From contig JARGSG010000032.1 of the NCBI GenBank assembly GCA_030374805.1, positions 310,001 through 374,000 of the forward strand: 64,000 nt of DNA. Direction: 5' to 3'. The notes beneath the pieces are model-generated. The model saw nothing but the letters and a program-made list of their open reading frames with translations. It was not told where the DNA came from and searched no databases. Positions 1 to 9,746 of this stretch are shown here, in pieces; the stretch's first letter is position 1, and each line of letters opens with the position of its first letter. This DNA comes from Gracilaria gracilis. Its lineage: Eukaryota; Rhodophyta; Florideophyceae; Gracilariales; Gracilariaceae. Position numbers and translations under genes: made by a program.

Positions 1-1149
1 ATATACTTCTTCTGCACCTCCAAATACCAATTACAGGGAGCATTGCCTATAGGTGTTCTGTTCAAGCTCTTATGACTTTCAAAATTGTAACGTGTACTCT
101 CTTCACATTCCGTACACATGCAGGATCCCTAATAGGGCTCTTCATAGAATAAACTCAACCTCGTTCGAGGCCCTGACTGGATCGCCTGCGCGACGTTCAT
201 AACTCTTCCGGGGGGTCACCACGTACGGTTTCGTTCATTTCATTCGCAAGGAATTCCTCAGGTACACTGATCTGACATTGTCCTGTCTTCGGACTACTAT
301 TCTATATTGCAGGTGTCTGCTCACAAATGTCTGGATAGTCTTTTCGCCTTTGTATAGAGTTTTGCCGTGTGGGGCTAGTACAAAATACCGTCTCTGTTTT
401 CCTCTCTTTCGTTTGCCACCGTCGGGTCGACTCGGTGCTTGTCGTATGATCCATCTGGTTCTCTCTTGGGGTTCTTCTTTTTTCCGTCCATCTTACGAGG
501 CTCCATGGACACGTCACGTTCCATCCTTCCGACTTCTATTTGGAAACTTCCACCCACCTCCGTAATTTTTTTCCGAAATACGGTGGGTCTTACACCCCGA
601 TCCATCCGTACACGGAGGGCAAGCCCGCTGCGTCTACCTCCGCATGGAACAAGGACTCGGCCACCTTTAGTATCGATTCCCCAGTTTGGGTTTTGCACCA
701 CAGCATATGATTGATTAATGGACGGTGACGATCGCTTCGATCAGTTGGGGTCCACCACCGAAACTCTCAAAAGCGAGACAAGAGTTCCAATGAGCATTAC
801 AGCATTTTTCTTATATTCCAAACGCGCACGCTCTTATAAAGTCAATGTGTATGGCAGGGGAATCTGTAGTTGGCGTCATTACGAATAAGCGCAGAGTTAT
901 CCTGCGACTTGTAGGGCACCAAATGTCCTACAAACAGAAGCGAGCACTTCTTCATCCCATCACACAGTCAACCACACTAAGAAAAGGGGAAGTAAGGGGA
1001 GAGTGTCGTCTGAGGAATTCAATATGCGTACTCAAACGGAGAGCTGAACGAAAGTTCGTTTTGTTTTGACCAAATATCTATCAGCGGGACGGCACGGCGG
1101 ATATACAACGCTTTCCTGCATTCCGTGCAGAAGGGACTTCCATGTAAAT
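1..1149. other. no recognised gene
   Basis: No coding region is supported here. Overlapping short frames at 278-714 lie on both strands and resemble nothing I recognise. A stretch near 150-200 on the plus strand reads somewhat like the conserved phrase before a retroelement integrase C-terminus, but it is too short and broken to call. Base composition becomes more AT-rich towards 1.0 kb, where the element 1 terminal region begins. Confidence 0.4.
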
Positions 1150-1179
1150 TGCTTGATATCCCCACCCCTATAAACATCC

Positions 1180-1640
1180 TGCCAGGCCAAAATATGGCCA
1201 AAATATGGCCGTCATTACTCTGGGAAAAGGCCTTAATTTTTATATCTAAATTATGACGAAAAAATGGCCAAATGATGCCAATTTTGTGCCTTTTATCGTA
1301 TGCCGAAAAAAGGCCGGCTAACAGAGGACAACTTTGGTACCAAAGTAGTACGAAATACTCTGTTCCTGAACGGACTATATGTGGCCCAGTGGCAACCAAA
1401 AACGGTCTGTATATGTCCTCAATAAGAACCAAAGTGTGCCAGTAGTAGATCGCAAATTGTCCTAAATCAGCATGTAGTGCTGCCTATTTGTGTACACGAT
1501 CATGTCCAAAATAGTACGGATACTGGTGTACGATATACCTTCCTGACATGGCCGAGGAGAGACCCCTCCATCGGGACATTATGTGTCCCAATTCTTTACG
1601 ATAAATGGCCAAAGAGTTACCATGGAGCAGCCCATACATA
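1180..1640. repeat. Left subterminal repeats of element 1
   Basis: Two overlapping GGCCAAAATATGGCC units occur near 1185-1215, followed by AAAATGGCCAAATGATGCC, AAAAAAGGCCGGC and TAAATGGCCAAAGAG variants on to about 1.63 kb. A 14-bp palindrome, CTTTGGTACCAAAG, lies at 1332-1345. In CACTA-type transposons such short subterminal repeats are bound by the element's own TnpA-like protein. Gene A or gene C would be the natural candidates here, but that is inference. Related GGCC/CCAAAATATG repeats stand at the matching end of element 2 (33.24-33.56 kb) and element 3 (51.36-51.54 kb). Confidence 0.55.
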
Positions 1641-2097
1641 GGCGATAGAAGTAGCAATGGGCCTTTATTACGCCCATTAGCGTCTCAATGGCGGCATAAA
1701 GTCGAGCTAAGAAGGACTGCTTGGTACAAAGCAAGACAGTATCAATTGTTTACGTAGAAACACCTTCCTTGAAGGACTCTTTCTTTTCACGACATCTTAC
1801 CTGGAGCCTTGTCATGGTCGTATGATACAACTCGTATCTCTATCGAGAAAAACGTACAGAAACAACCAAACAATCAGCACCACAGTAATAGATCCATGAC
1901 GATGTAAAAGAAGATTGTGAACGGTTGTGGGGGAAACAGAGTTCAAGACGCATGAGAAACCGCAACGCATATCTTTGGAAAGAGTTAGAATTAGAATGTT
2001 GAGTAGATGAAAATGAAGAGACGTGTTCGAAGTACGTACAGCGTGAACTTGGGGAGTAGGAATTCAAGCGATACTGAATAGTGTCGCTAGCACCTGA

Positions 2098-3306
2098 TCA
2101 GTTGTCAAGTGACTTACGGGGACGCGGTGCACGAAATTCATGTCGCTTCGTCTTCTTCAGCGCCTTCTTAATCGTGTTCCGCAATCCATTGCGCTTACGT
2201 CGAGATTTAACAATGCGAGAACCTTTCGAAACGGGAACTGGAAAAATGTCATCACTTCCAATTGAATCCTCGGTATCGTCTTTTTCCAACCTTGAGCTTG
2301 AACGCGGAGTTGAGTTGCCTCCCGTGTGCAAAGCTGCATTCTTCGGCTTCTTGATACCAATACGCGTACGCTGTCCTTCCTCGGGTTCGCCCTCGGATTG
2401 TTCAGACTCAAAACTCCCAGAGTCCTCAGACCCCCCGACAGACAGTTCATCTACCTCTGCTTGTTCATCATTCCTTCCCCTCTCCTGATCCCCATGATCT
2501 TCAGAAACGTTGTGTTCTTGAATCGGTTCTGGCGGGCAAGCCAAGTTTTCAAGGATATGGCGGCGGACATCGCGACGGTCTTGATTAACACCCCCTCTAA
2601 CGACGTTTCTACGATGCTGATTTCTATGCTGTGCTCGTTGTAACTGCTTGTTCTGGCAAGATCCCTCACAAAGTTTGGCTTGCTGAAAAGGATCGGCGGT
2701 GGTAGCAACTGTAGGTGCAGCGGTAGGTGCAGCAGCGCTCTCCTGCCCCTGAGGTCCAGAACTAGTCTTCATGTTCTTCTTCTCTGCCTCGTCCTTGGCC
2801 TTCTTATCACGTTGCATAGACTCCTTGATGAATTCAGTAGCAATCCAATGGTTCTGAGCGGCTTGGAGAACTGGGAACTTTTCTTCAAGCTTCCGTTTCA
2901 ATGTCAGGAGTTGACTCGCATACTCGATCTTCACGGAGGTGAAGTTACGTTTGCCTCGCTGCAGACCCAAACGTTGGTACAAGTACGACCTTATGAGGTC
3001 CTTGATGCTGTTCGCCATTTGCGGGTACACCGGATAATTCTCACTAGAAGACACATCGTCGGAAATGCTCTCTCGGTAGAGACGGTTGAAAACCAAACGC
3101 GCGGATATTAACGTCCCAGTAGGACGGCCTGGCAAATCTGTCTCCTTCATTCGTCGCTTGTACGCCGCAGTGGGTATGCCAAGGGAGTTGGGAGGCACCG
3201 CAAACACGGTCGAACCCTGATGGTGATGGTTGTTGCTGTTGCTTGCTTGTTGCGCAGAAGTCGTGTTCATATCAGCTGTGACCTGCGGGATGATACGGGA
3301 ACCCAT
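2098..3306 (-). CDS. Gene A of element 1: transposon companion protein (402 aa), function unknown
   Basis: I do not recognise a named family. The protein is defined by its two relatives in this window (34238-35329 minus; 49060-50322 plus). The start is set at the ATG at 3306 rather than an upstream in-frame ATG, because all three proteins begin alike (MGSRI, MSTKD, MSSRI, each followed by VTxD). Residues about 48-175 are the conserved domain. It opens with KRRMKE-x4-PGxPTG, then SARLVFNRLY, a helical stretch with YLYQxxxLxRGxRxxTSxKIE, and ends AAQNxWIxTxFIKExxQR. The following region is polar and acidic with little conservation. The C-terminus is basic (RAPRPRKS), a tail shared by all three. 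A DNA-binding or regulatory role like CACTA TnpA is plausible but unproven. It is transcribed divergently from the transposase. Confidence 0.75.
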   Translation of the reverse strand: MGSRIIPQVTADMNTTSAQQASNSNNHHHQGSTVFAVPPNSLGIPTAAYKRRMKETDLPGRPTGTLISARLVFNRLYRESISDDVSSSENYPVYPQMANSIKDLIRSYLYQRLGLQRGKRNFTSVKIEYASQLLTLKRKLEEKFPVLQAAQNHWIATEFIKESMQRDKKAKDEAEKKNMKTSSGPQGQESAAAPTAAPTVATTADPFQQAKLCEGSCQNKQLQRAQHRNQHRRNVVRGGVNQDRRDVRRHILENLACPPEPIQEHNVSEDHGDQERGRNDEQAEVDELSVGGSEDSGSFESEQSEGEPEEGQRTRIGIKKPKNAALHTGGNSTPRSSSRLEKDDTEDSIGSDDIFPVPVSKGSRIVKSRRKRNGLRNTIKKALKKTKRHEFRAPRPRKSLDN

Positions 3307-4062
3307 ACTGAATGACGAGTCTTGCTCGAGGAGAGCATAGAAGAACAAAAATATGAAATGGTGAGAACAATGCACACGGACCGTAGTGAAACATAGGTAA
3401 GAGGAAAAGAGGTGAGAAAATGCATACCTGTAAAGATGTCTCGAGGTGTTGACTGGCGCTGCTACTTGCTGCAGTCGGGTACAATGCGATGGTAAGGTGG
3501 GTAAATGTGAATACGGAGTCTTCGAGAGGCCGTTTCAATCCTGTGGATGAAGACAGAGTTGAAACACAATGGAAATGGAAGGCAAGGACGATGCGAGCTC
3601 GATTAGGAAAGAGGAGGGAGATATCGACGTAGAAGTGGAGGCTGTACAAGTTCAGCCGTTGACGGTATGGTATGCGGAAGGAAGAAGAGAACCAAGGATC
3701 ACATGGAGGTGGACGGGGGGGACCCAGACAGAAAAACGCTGGTCACTCATGTTGTTGAAGTACTAAGACCCCCGGGGAAAGCGCGCGGGATTGCTTTCGC
3801 TTGGGGAGGAAGCGGAGCGCAAGCTGGGCAGATTCTTGCCCTGATCCGGTTTCAAGCGGAGCTAAAATATATCAAGTTCGGTAGTCCGAATTTCAAAGTT
3901 CAAAAAGTGTTTGGCACAATTTCTACCCTTGATGTGGACGTCCAGTAATTATTCCGATGAAGGATTGACACACATTGAAATTTTGTGTTCAACAACATTA
4001 TTAGACGACTCCAAAGGTCTGGTTGTAATATCCTTAAGAGATCTTTGTTGTATTGAAAGATA
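3307..4062. promoter_or_regulatory. Divergent intergenic region between genes A and B
   Basis: About 755 bp separate the starts of genes A and B, which are transcribed away from each other. The same arrangement occurs in element 2 (about 640 bp) and element 3 (about 935 bp), so a shared bidirectional promoter is likely. I could not identify a TATA element or transcription start with confidence. Short frames in this interval are not conserved between the elements and are not called. Confidence 0.45.
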
Positions 4063-7000
4063 ATGCCTGGTGATGCCCTTAGACTCAGAAAGCGAAGAAG
4101 CCGGTGGGAGCTTTGTGCTGAGAGCGCCGACGAGGAACCTCCGGTACTCCGAGACCCTCAGTTGTCCTACCGTCATGATTCGGATGAAGCGGATGAAGAA
4201 GTCTTTCCACCCAGGAAAAGAAGGTGTCGATGGGAGTACCAAGTTAACGACAAGAATACAGCTGCACCATCTTCAGGTGATGCTGTACGTCAGGAAGCCT
4301 TAACGTATCCAACGTCTGTGCCAGTTCATACACCGCAGGTCGTGGAGAACTGTAGCTCACCCCAACCAAGCATTGGCTTCATTGCAAATGGTAGTGGAGA
4401 TCAGTGTTCTTTGCCCTCCAATGTCGTGCAAAATGCCCCTAATCTTTCCATACAGCTAAAGCTATCGGATGAGGACGATATGTCCTCTTCCTCTCTTCCA
4501 TCTTCTTCACTGCCTCCACCTTGGTTGGAGTCGGACTATCAAAGCTTTGTTGATGTCGAAGAAGAGGAGACTTTTGAAGATGAACCCTTATCAGTTTGCG
4601 CATTGGAGTTCAAAAGACTTAGTGCCTTTCTATACACGTCAGAACTAGCCAGTGTCTCACAAAGAACTGTAGAGAAACTTATATCCATTGATCCAATAAG
4701 AGCTTCTGTGTCGTACAGAACCATGGCCGCCTTCGCTCAGAGAAACTCCCTTGCGCAGAAGTCATTTGCTGATATGTGCCCTGAAGGCCACTGCGTAGCT
4801 AGAGGAAGATTAAAGAACTCCAAATCCTGTCCGGTGTGTAACAAGCCATTGAAAAGAATAGGAAGCACTAAGTTCTGGTACATGCAACCTTCATCGGCTA
4901 TTCGAGCACTGTGTCGGGCGAAAGAATCTTTCGAACAGCTCCAAAACGGATGGGATCGCATTAGAAAATCCGTTGAATCAACAGAGTGTGGAGAAGGTTA
5001 CCATGATTACTATCATGGCTGTATGTTTCGACGAAAGTACGCCCAATATCTGAACAATTTCGATGCCAATTCGGATGAAGTTCTTGTCTTCCTGACGTTC
5101 TCGACAGATGGTTTTGAATGCACCAGAGACAGGAGAGGTAATGCCGTTTCGTCCTGGCCTCTGGTTTCAACGGTTCTAAATTACTACCCAAAAGAAAGGG
5201 CAAGAGCAAACAACGCCCTCATCTTTGCAATTGTCCCTGGAAAACATAGCTCTGAATACTTTGATACGTTTCTTCAGGTGCTGATTGAGGACTTCCGAAG
5301 GCTTGAAAAGGGAATATCCGTGCTTTGCCACGACAATCGCATCAGAACCATACGAGGTTTTGTGACGTTGTTCACCGCTGACTGGCCTGCAGCGTCAAAG
5401 GTACTTGGCTATGTAGGCCATACTGGTAACTCTTTTTGCAGGTTTTGTATGAGGCGTAAAGAGTACGTTGGCGAATGCAAGTCGTCCTATATCATTCCTC
5501 GGGTCCCGAAACAGATCATTAAGGCATTGATGAATCCCAGACGCAGTGGCGTAACTCAGTATCGTCACAGGGATGTCATAAACATAGAATGCGTACCAGA
5601 GCGAGATGTCAGAGACATACTATCGACATGGAAAAGTGTAAGGAATGGAGTCGAGAACAACGTGAACAAAAAGGGCATAGCCAGAACCACTGGCATCAAA
5701 GCAGATTGTCCTCTCCGAAAACTTTCCATGGACTTCAAATACTCGTTTCCTTACGATGTCATGCATCTAGTTCTTATTGGGTGGACAAAGCATGTGACCA
5801 AGTTGATGTGTGGCTATCACAACCATCATGACCAAGCACCACATTCTCCACAGTACTGCATACCAAACAGTGTCATAGAAAAGATCAATAAGCACATGGA
5901 GCGAGCTTCTAGCGGCATTCCGGTATTATGGGGTAGGGCTCCATTACCATTGAGTGACATCTCGAAGTACAAGGCAGAAGATCTTAAACGTCTGGCTGAG
6001 ATGTACTTCTTGCCATACTTGCATTATTTCAAAATGGGCGAGAACAAAATCGAGCTATGGTGGCTAACCTCCAGGATGGTTCATCTCTCATTTGATTACC
6101 GGTGTGATGAGACTGCCGTTGGCGACTTGCAGCGAGTTGTTGAAGAAGCATACGTTCGATTCACACACGAGTTTTACGGAAAGCCATCACAGGCCTTCTG
6201 TTTCACGCCTTCTACGCATGCCATTCTGCACTTGCCTGATCTACTCAAAGAATGCGGACCACTTCCAGTTACCTCTCAGTTTCTAATAGAGCGCCTTCTT
6301 GGAGATATGGGAAGGCGAATGACCAGCAGAAACAACGTCAACTCTCATTTGTTTCATAAGAACCACAGACTGTTCACATTGCGAATCATGAGTGGTGGGC
6401 TGGCACCGAAAACATCTGAAGAAACTAAGCTAGTTCTCGATGACAGAGAACACGATTCTCGCTCGGAAACAACCAATGCTTCCAGCTGCGAGCGTGTAGA
6501 AACGGAAGGGATTACATTTCAAGGCCGTGGCAGAACCGAAAAGCGAGTGAATGGATTCAATGCAGTGGTCACAAAGTTTTTGTCCGACAACTTTGTTGAG
6601 GAAGTAGAGTCGTACGAGATCCGTGCTGCTAAGCAGTTTACCTCGGCTCTGATGACCACTGCTACGGACACATTCATGATAGAGAATCAGAAGGCCTTTC
6701 AAGACAGACAAAAATTACGAACCGATGCACGGCAGAAGTTTTGCGTTGCAACCGAATTTGAGAGACCACAGGAGATTGATGATGAATGGGAGGGGTCACC
6801 ACGTTCTGGAGCAAGAGGTTGTGAGAAGAAAAGCTCAACTGATCTCTATTACGGAGATATTCAAAACATATTCGATGTTGAGATTGCTCTTGAGCCCCAG
6901 GATGTCAACCGTATTCTTCACGCAGCATTTTTGAGGATACGGTGGCACTATGGATGTGCGTACGATGAGTATCTTGATCTCGTACACACAAAAAACAGAC

Positions 7001-7158
7001 GAAGATCTGAGGTCACAATAGAACCCTCCAACTGCGTTAAGCGACCCATTGGATTCTTAGACATTTCCGGACGTCACTACTTCTTAGACAGGTTAAGGAG
7101 AGAACATGTAATAGGATCGAGACAGGTTGAAATTCCATTTGTTGATCACAAAGCGTAG
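4063..7158 (+). CDS. Gene B of element 1: Tnp2-like DDE transposase (1031 aa)
   Basis: This is the intact transposase. The N-terminus has two basic-aromatic motifs, RKRRSRWEL (residues 9-17) and RKRRCRWEY (51-59), followed by a Ser/acidic linker. A zinc-knuckle-like module follows (C239, H243, C256, C259), as is usual before the catalytic part of Tnp2 proteins. The Tnp2 core includes STDGF (D349), SSWPLVSTVLNYYPKERA, LFTADWPAASKVLGYVGHTG (D440) with CRFC (459-462), and FPYDVMHLVLIG (D565). Downstream, TPSTHAILHLPDLLKECGPLP and SQFLIERLLGDMGRR match the usual Tnp2/Plavaka tail. The C-terminal 170 residues (DLYYGDIQNI, IRWHYGCAYDEYLD, GFLDIS) are shared with the relatives in elements 2 and 3. 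The family assignment rests on motif order; the exact catalytic triad is inferred. The 1031-aa frame has no internal stop. Confidence 0.85.
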   Translation: MPGDALRLRKRRSRWELCAESADEEPPVLRDPQLSYRHDSDEADEEVFPPRKRRCRWEYQVNDKNTAAPSSGDAVRQEALTYPTSVPVHTPQVVENCSSPQPSIGFIANGSGDQCSLPSNVVQNAPNLSIQLKLSDEDDMSSSSLPSSSLPPPWLESDYQSFVDVEEEETFEDEPLSVCALEFKRLSAFLYTSELASVSQRTVEKLISIDPIRASVSYRTMAAFAQRNSLAQKSFADMCPEGHCVARGRLKNSKSCPVCNKPLKRIGSTKFWYMQPSSAIRALCRAKESFEQLQNGWDRIRKSVESTECGEGYHDYYHGCMFRRKYAQYLNNFDANSDEVLVFLTFSTDGFECTRDRRGNAVSSWPLVSTVLNYYPKERARANNALIFAIVPGKHSSEYFDTFLQVLIEDFRRLEKGISVLCHDNRIRTIRGFVTLFTADWPAASKVLGYVGHTGNSFCRFCMRRKEYVGECKSSYIIPRVPKQIIKALMNPRRSGVTQYRHRDVINIECVPERDVRDILSTWKSVRNGVENNVNKKGIARTTGIKADCPLRKLSMDFKYSFPYDVMHLVLIGWTKHVTKLMCGYHNHHDQAPHSPQYCIPNSVIEKINKHMERASSGIPVLWGRAPLPLSDISKYKAEDLKRLAEMYFLPYLHYFKMGENKIELWWLTSRMVHLSFDYRCDETAVGDLQRVVEEAYVRFTHEFYGKPSQAFCFTPSTHAILHLPDLLKECGPLPVTSQFLIERLLGDMGRRMTSRNNVNSHLFHKNHRLFTLRIMSGGLAPKTSEETKLVLDDREHDSRSETTNASSCERVETEGITFQGRGRTEKRVNGFNAVVTKFLSDNFVEEVESYEIRAAKQFTSALMTTATDTFMIENQKAFQDRQKLRTDARQKFCVATEFERPQEIDDEWEGSPRSGARGCEKKSSTDLYYGDIQNIFDVEIALEPQDVNRILHAAFLRIRWHYGCAYDEYLDLVHTKNRRRSEVTIEPSNCVKRPIGFLDISGRHYFLDRLRREHVIGSRQVEIPFVDHKA

Positions 7159-8110
7159 TGTATCGATGAGAACAATGACGTAGTAAATTCTGAAGGAATG
7201 GATCTTCGAGGATCTCGTGGTCCTGTTGCATGCAATGTATAAGAACAAAACAATAAGCCCAATTTCATTGGTACATAGCAATACATACAAGCTGTCCATA
7301 TCCGAAATCGAAGAAGCAGTAGCAATCTGCGAAGTGCGTAGCTCAAAACGGGAGAAAGCGTAAAGGCGATGCAAGCCAGACACCAATGTAAATATATTAC
7401 CCTGCACATCATTTGATACAGAACAGGCGGCAGTCGCAGGTGCATCGGGGGTATTGAAAAGATTGCATGGCTGACGAAAACGAGCTTTGAATGCTTCAAA
7501 CGGTAGGTAAATACAAGTCATGGACACCAGTTCCAATACGATAGCCGGGTTCTATACATGAGCATTCTCCGTAGCAGAACTTAAAGCAAAAGAGTTGATA
7601 CCAGACCCGACTTCCCACCAACGGTTGAATTGAGGCGCGCTCATTCCGAGCAAAGCGGCTCGGTCATCGAAGCAAGCCGGCAAGCGGGTCCCAGGGGCTA
7701 AGACTCGTGAGTGGTGTACATGGCTGTGAAGGAGGTTACCTACTTTCACCGACGACTTGCAAGAGCTCACTTCGTATTTCATTACGTCATGGAACGTTCG
7801 AGAAGCAGAGAACCCCAAAACAGTAGCTCGGATGTTCTGGAGTTATACGGCGGAACAAGAGCAGTGGCACTTTGTAGACAAATTCCAATCCGGTGAAAAT
7901 GGCGGTTTTCAGTGCCAAGAACAATGACAACAAGGTAAATGGAAGCCATGCAGACCACCACAGCCATTGAAATTACAGTGAGCCAGTACACGTATATTTT
8001 GTGGCGTTTGGTACTTGTAACATGTCCCGCTCGTCGGGACATATTACAATTCTTGGCGGAAGCGTAAAGCTCTTCCCCTTCTTGCCGATTCGAATAAATC
8101 TTATCCCCAG
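7159..8110. other. Spacer between genes B and C of element 1
   Basis: No gene is called in this interval of about 950 bp. Minus-strand frames at 7093-7536 and 7782-8117 (the latter with one hydrophobic stretch) have no clear counterpart in the matching 900-bp spacer of element 2. A small inverted repeat, TGTCCCG-CTCGT-CGGGACA, lies near 8027-8045. The sequence just before gene C (CTTATCCCCAG then ATG) resembles a splice acceptor, so gene C may have an upstream exon here. Confidence 0.35.
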
Positions 8111-9178
8111 ATGACACTGTCTGCGCTCGATAATTCCAGTGAGTTTAAGGAATGGAAGGTTCCCGACGAAGCGGACTATCCAGTGACGAAGGTTATGGTT
8201 CCAAAAGGCACAAAAGCGGTCATCCTAAGAAGCTCAGAAGATTTGAATGTAGTGTCCAAGACCATTCACAAGTTGACTGCTACACCCAGAAACATAGCGC
8301 GGCTTGAAAGCAAAGAGATAGTAGGCAGAAGACGCTGGAGAGTCCGCAAAAGACGCTGGAGAGGTAGTGAATACAATCGGAATAAGGAGAATGAGAAACA
8401 GCGGCTTCGGCTGAAAAGACAGAGAGATTCCGAAAGTTCTGAGTCAAAGGCGCGTAGATTGGAAAAACGTCGAGCTTGGTACGCAAATGGTGGGAAGAAA
8501 TCAAAGTCGTACAAGCAGAAAAAAACGGCATCGAAGTCCAATTTTGAGCCGAATAACTGTGACAAGACCCCGTCAGATACGTCGGAGAAGGGCGGTTCTC
8601 GGTCTTCCAGTTACTCTTCAAACCACTCCACAACTTCATTCCCTCACTCCGTTAAAGAGCCTTCCCATACTGGTATTGACTCTTTGCCATCTGTTCCTGC
8701 ACGGCTCCAATCACAGTGTATAGCCGAGGGTGAAAACTACTTGTACGAGATACGTGTCCAGACACACTCCTGCAATTTTTTGCACCATTTGTTGCTCCCA
8801 ATTGATGAAGCAGAGATAGAAGAGGCAGGGGTGAAAAATTTCGACGTCATTGAGAAGGACGACTGTGATTCACAGCGTGGTAGTGGACATGAGTGTTCCA
8901 CAGTACCCAAACCAGCATCCGGGCAAAACGATGATCAATCCCATACACCGATACTTCGTACAATGTCAGGACAACCTGAACAATGTGACTTGGATGAAGA
9001 TAGAGATCATCAACAATTTGTAATGCAGGAGGTACCTCTTATTGCAACCAAGACAACTGAAATTATGACTGAGCAAGATAACCAAGCACAAGAGTGTACC
9101 AGTGCTGCAGAACAGATCATGCTCGACGTCTTTGGCCCGGAGACCTCTGATGAAGAGATTGATCGAAGCACACATTGA
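8111..9178 (+). CDS. Gene C of element 1: basic transposon accessory protein (355 aa), function unknown
   Basis: This protein has no named family that I recognise. Its status as an element gene rests on a decayed homologue in the same position of element 2 (39955-40949). Residues 1-35 contain a conserved segment (EFKEWKVPDEADYPVTKVMV, matched by KQFRHIEVP-x5-FPVKNVLV). Residues 72-85 are an Arg/Trp stretch, GRRRWRVRKRRWRG. Residues 94-123 form a very basic, probably helical segment (NEKQRLRLKRQR then ESKARRLEKRRAWY), matched in element 2 by NEKRRKRMQKYR and ATRLRKRRAG. Then come a Ser-rich linker, a conserved LYEIRVQTHSCNFLHHLLLPI block (about residues 214-235 region) and an acidic tail. A nucleic-acid-binding role is plausible from charge alone. 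The start may follow a splice acceptor, so an extra N-terminal exon is possible. Confidence 0.65.
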   Translation: MTLSALDNSSEFKEWKVPDEADYPVTKVMVPKGTKAVILRSSEDLNVVSKTIHKLTATPRNIARLESKEIVGRRRWRVRKRRWRGSEYNRNKENEKQRLRLKRQRDSESSESKARRLEKRRAWYANGGKKSKSYKQKKTASKSNFEPNNCDKTPSDTSEKGGSRSSSYSSNHSTTSFPHSVKEPSHTGIDSLPSVPARLQSQCIAEGENYLYEIRVQTHSCNFLHHLLLPIDEAEIEEAGVKNFDVIEKDDCDSQRGSGHECSTVPKPASGQNDDQSHTPILRTMSGQPEQCDLDEDRDHQQFVMQEVPLIATKTTEIMTEQDNQAQECTSAAEQIMLDVFGPETSDEEIDRSTH

Positions 9179-9214
9179 AGGTGACGTGATCGTGAACACG
9201 CGCACAAACGGCTA

Positions 9215-9600
9215 TTTCGGGAGGTGCCAACGATATTTGGTGCCAACGACATGTGGTGCCATGGATGTAGAGCGCATCATACGAAAACCCGTCATGTTTT
9301 CGAGCGGTTTACGCTTTGCCGTAGCCAAAGCGCTACCAGGCGACTTGGCCTTTCAGATAAATCGCTGCTTGCCCATCGAGTGCTTGGTGGAGTCATAAAA
9401 CGCCACCTGCGAAAGTGCTATGCAAACTCAACGTCCCGTTCTTCCTTTCTAACAACCTTCGTTACTTCGAACACACGCCACAAAGACCTTCTGATGCGCG
9501 TACCATCAATACGCACATACACAGTAGGTACCTCTGATACCGTATTCTTCGCGGGCACATGTGGTGCCCTCAAATTATTCATCATTCTTGCATCTGACTA
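9215..9600. repeat. Right terminal region of element 1
   Basis: Short direct repeats such as GGTGCCAACGA and CATGTGGTGCC recur at about 9222-9260 and again near 9555. A similar AGTGGTGCCAAC occurs near 41.34 kb at the right end of element 2. These are interpreted as right subterminal repeats. The exact end and target duplication could not be fixed. Confidence 0.35.
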
Positions 9601-9746
9601 GCAGTACGGTTGACCAGCAAGCTATCCACGACAGCGAAAGTGCCACGACTTGAAGCCTCGTCGGCCACCACACGCGTCTCTTCACGGAGATACAACACCG
9701 CATAACCTGCGCGCGAGCCTCAGTTTAAGGGCTTAGGGTTTTAGGA

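Larger units (their letters stand above)
1150..9600 (+). mobile_element. Element 1: three-gene Tnp2-class DNA transposon, all frames open
   Basis: This is a DNA transposon of about 8.4 kb. Gene A reads leftward (2098-3306), and gene B (transposase, 4063-7158) and gene C (8111-9178) read rightward. The same order and polarity recurs at 33.2-41.35 kb, and A plus B recur inverted at 45.7-51.6 kb, so the three genes form a unit. The left limit is placed just before the first GGCCAAAATATGGCC repeats near 1.18 kb. The right limit is placed between the last GTGGTGCC-type repeats near 9.56 kb and the unrelated IPK fragment at 9747. Terminal inverted repeats and target-site duplication were not resolved, so both ends are approximate. 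Tnp2 transposases belong to the CACTA/En-Spm/Plavaka group, which moves by cut and paste using a DDE-type domain. All three frames are open, so it may be recently active. Confidence 0.75.

Noticed and set aside
150-700. Possible retroelement integrase tail
   Set aside because: Only a few residues resemble the family, frames are short, and neither strand gives a sustained match.
1019-1432. 137-codon minus-strand frame
   Set aside because: It runs through the subterminal repeats of element 1 and is explained by the repeat composition.
7093-8117. Possible fourth gene of element 1 on the minus strand, with a membrane segment
   Set aside because: No convincing match was found in the corresponding spacer of element 2.
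1150-9600. Polinton or other virus-like large DNA element
   Set aside because: No DNA polymerase B, retroviral-type integrase, packaging ATPase or capsid is present. The transposase motifs are Tnp2-like.
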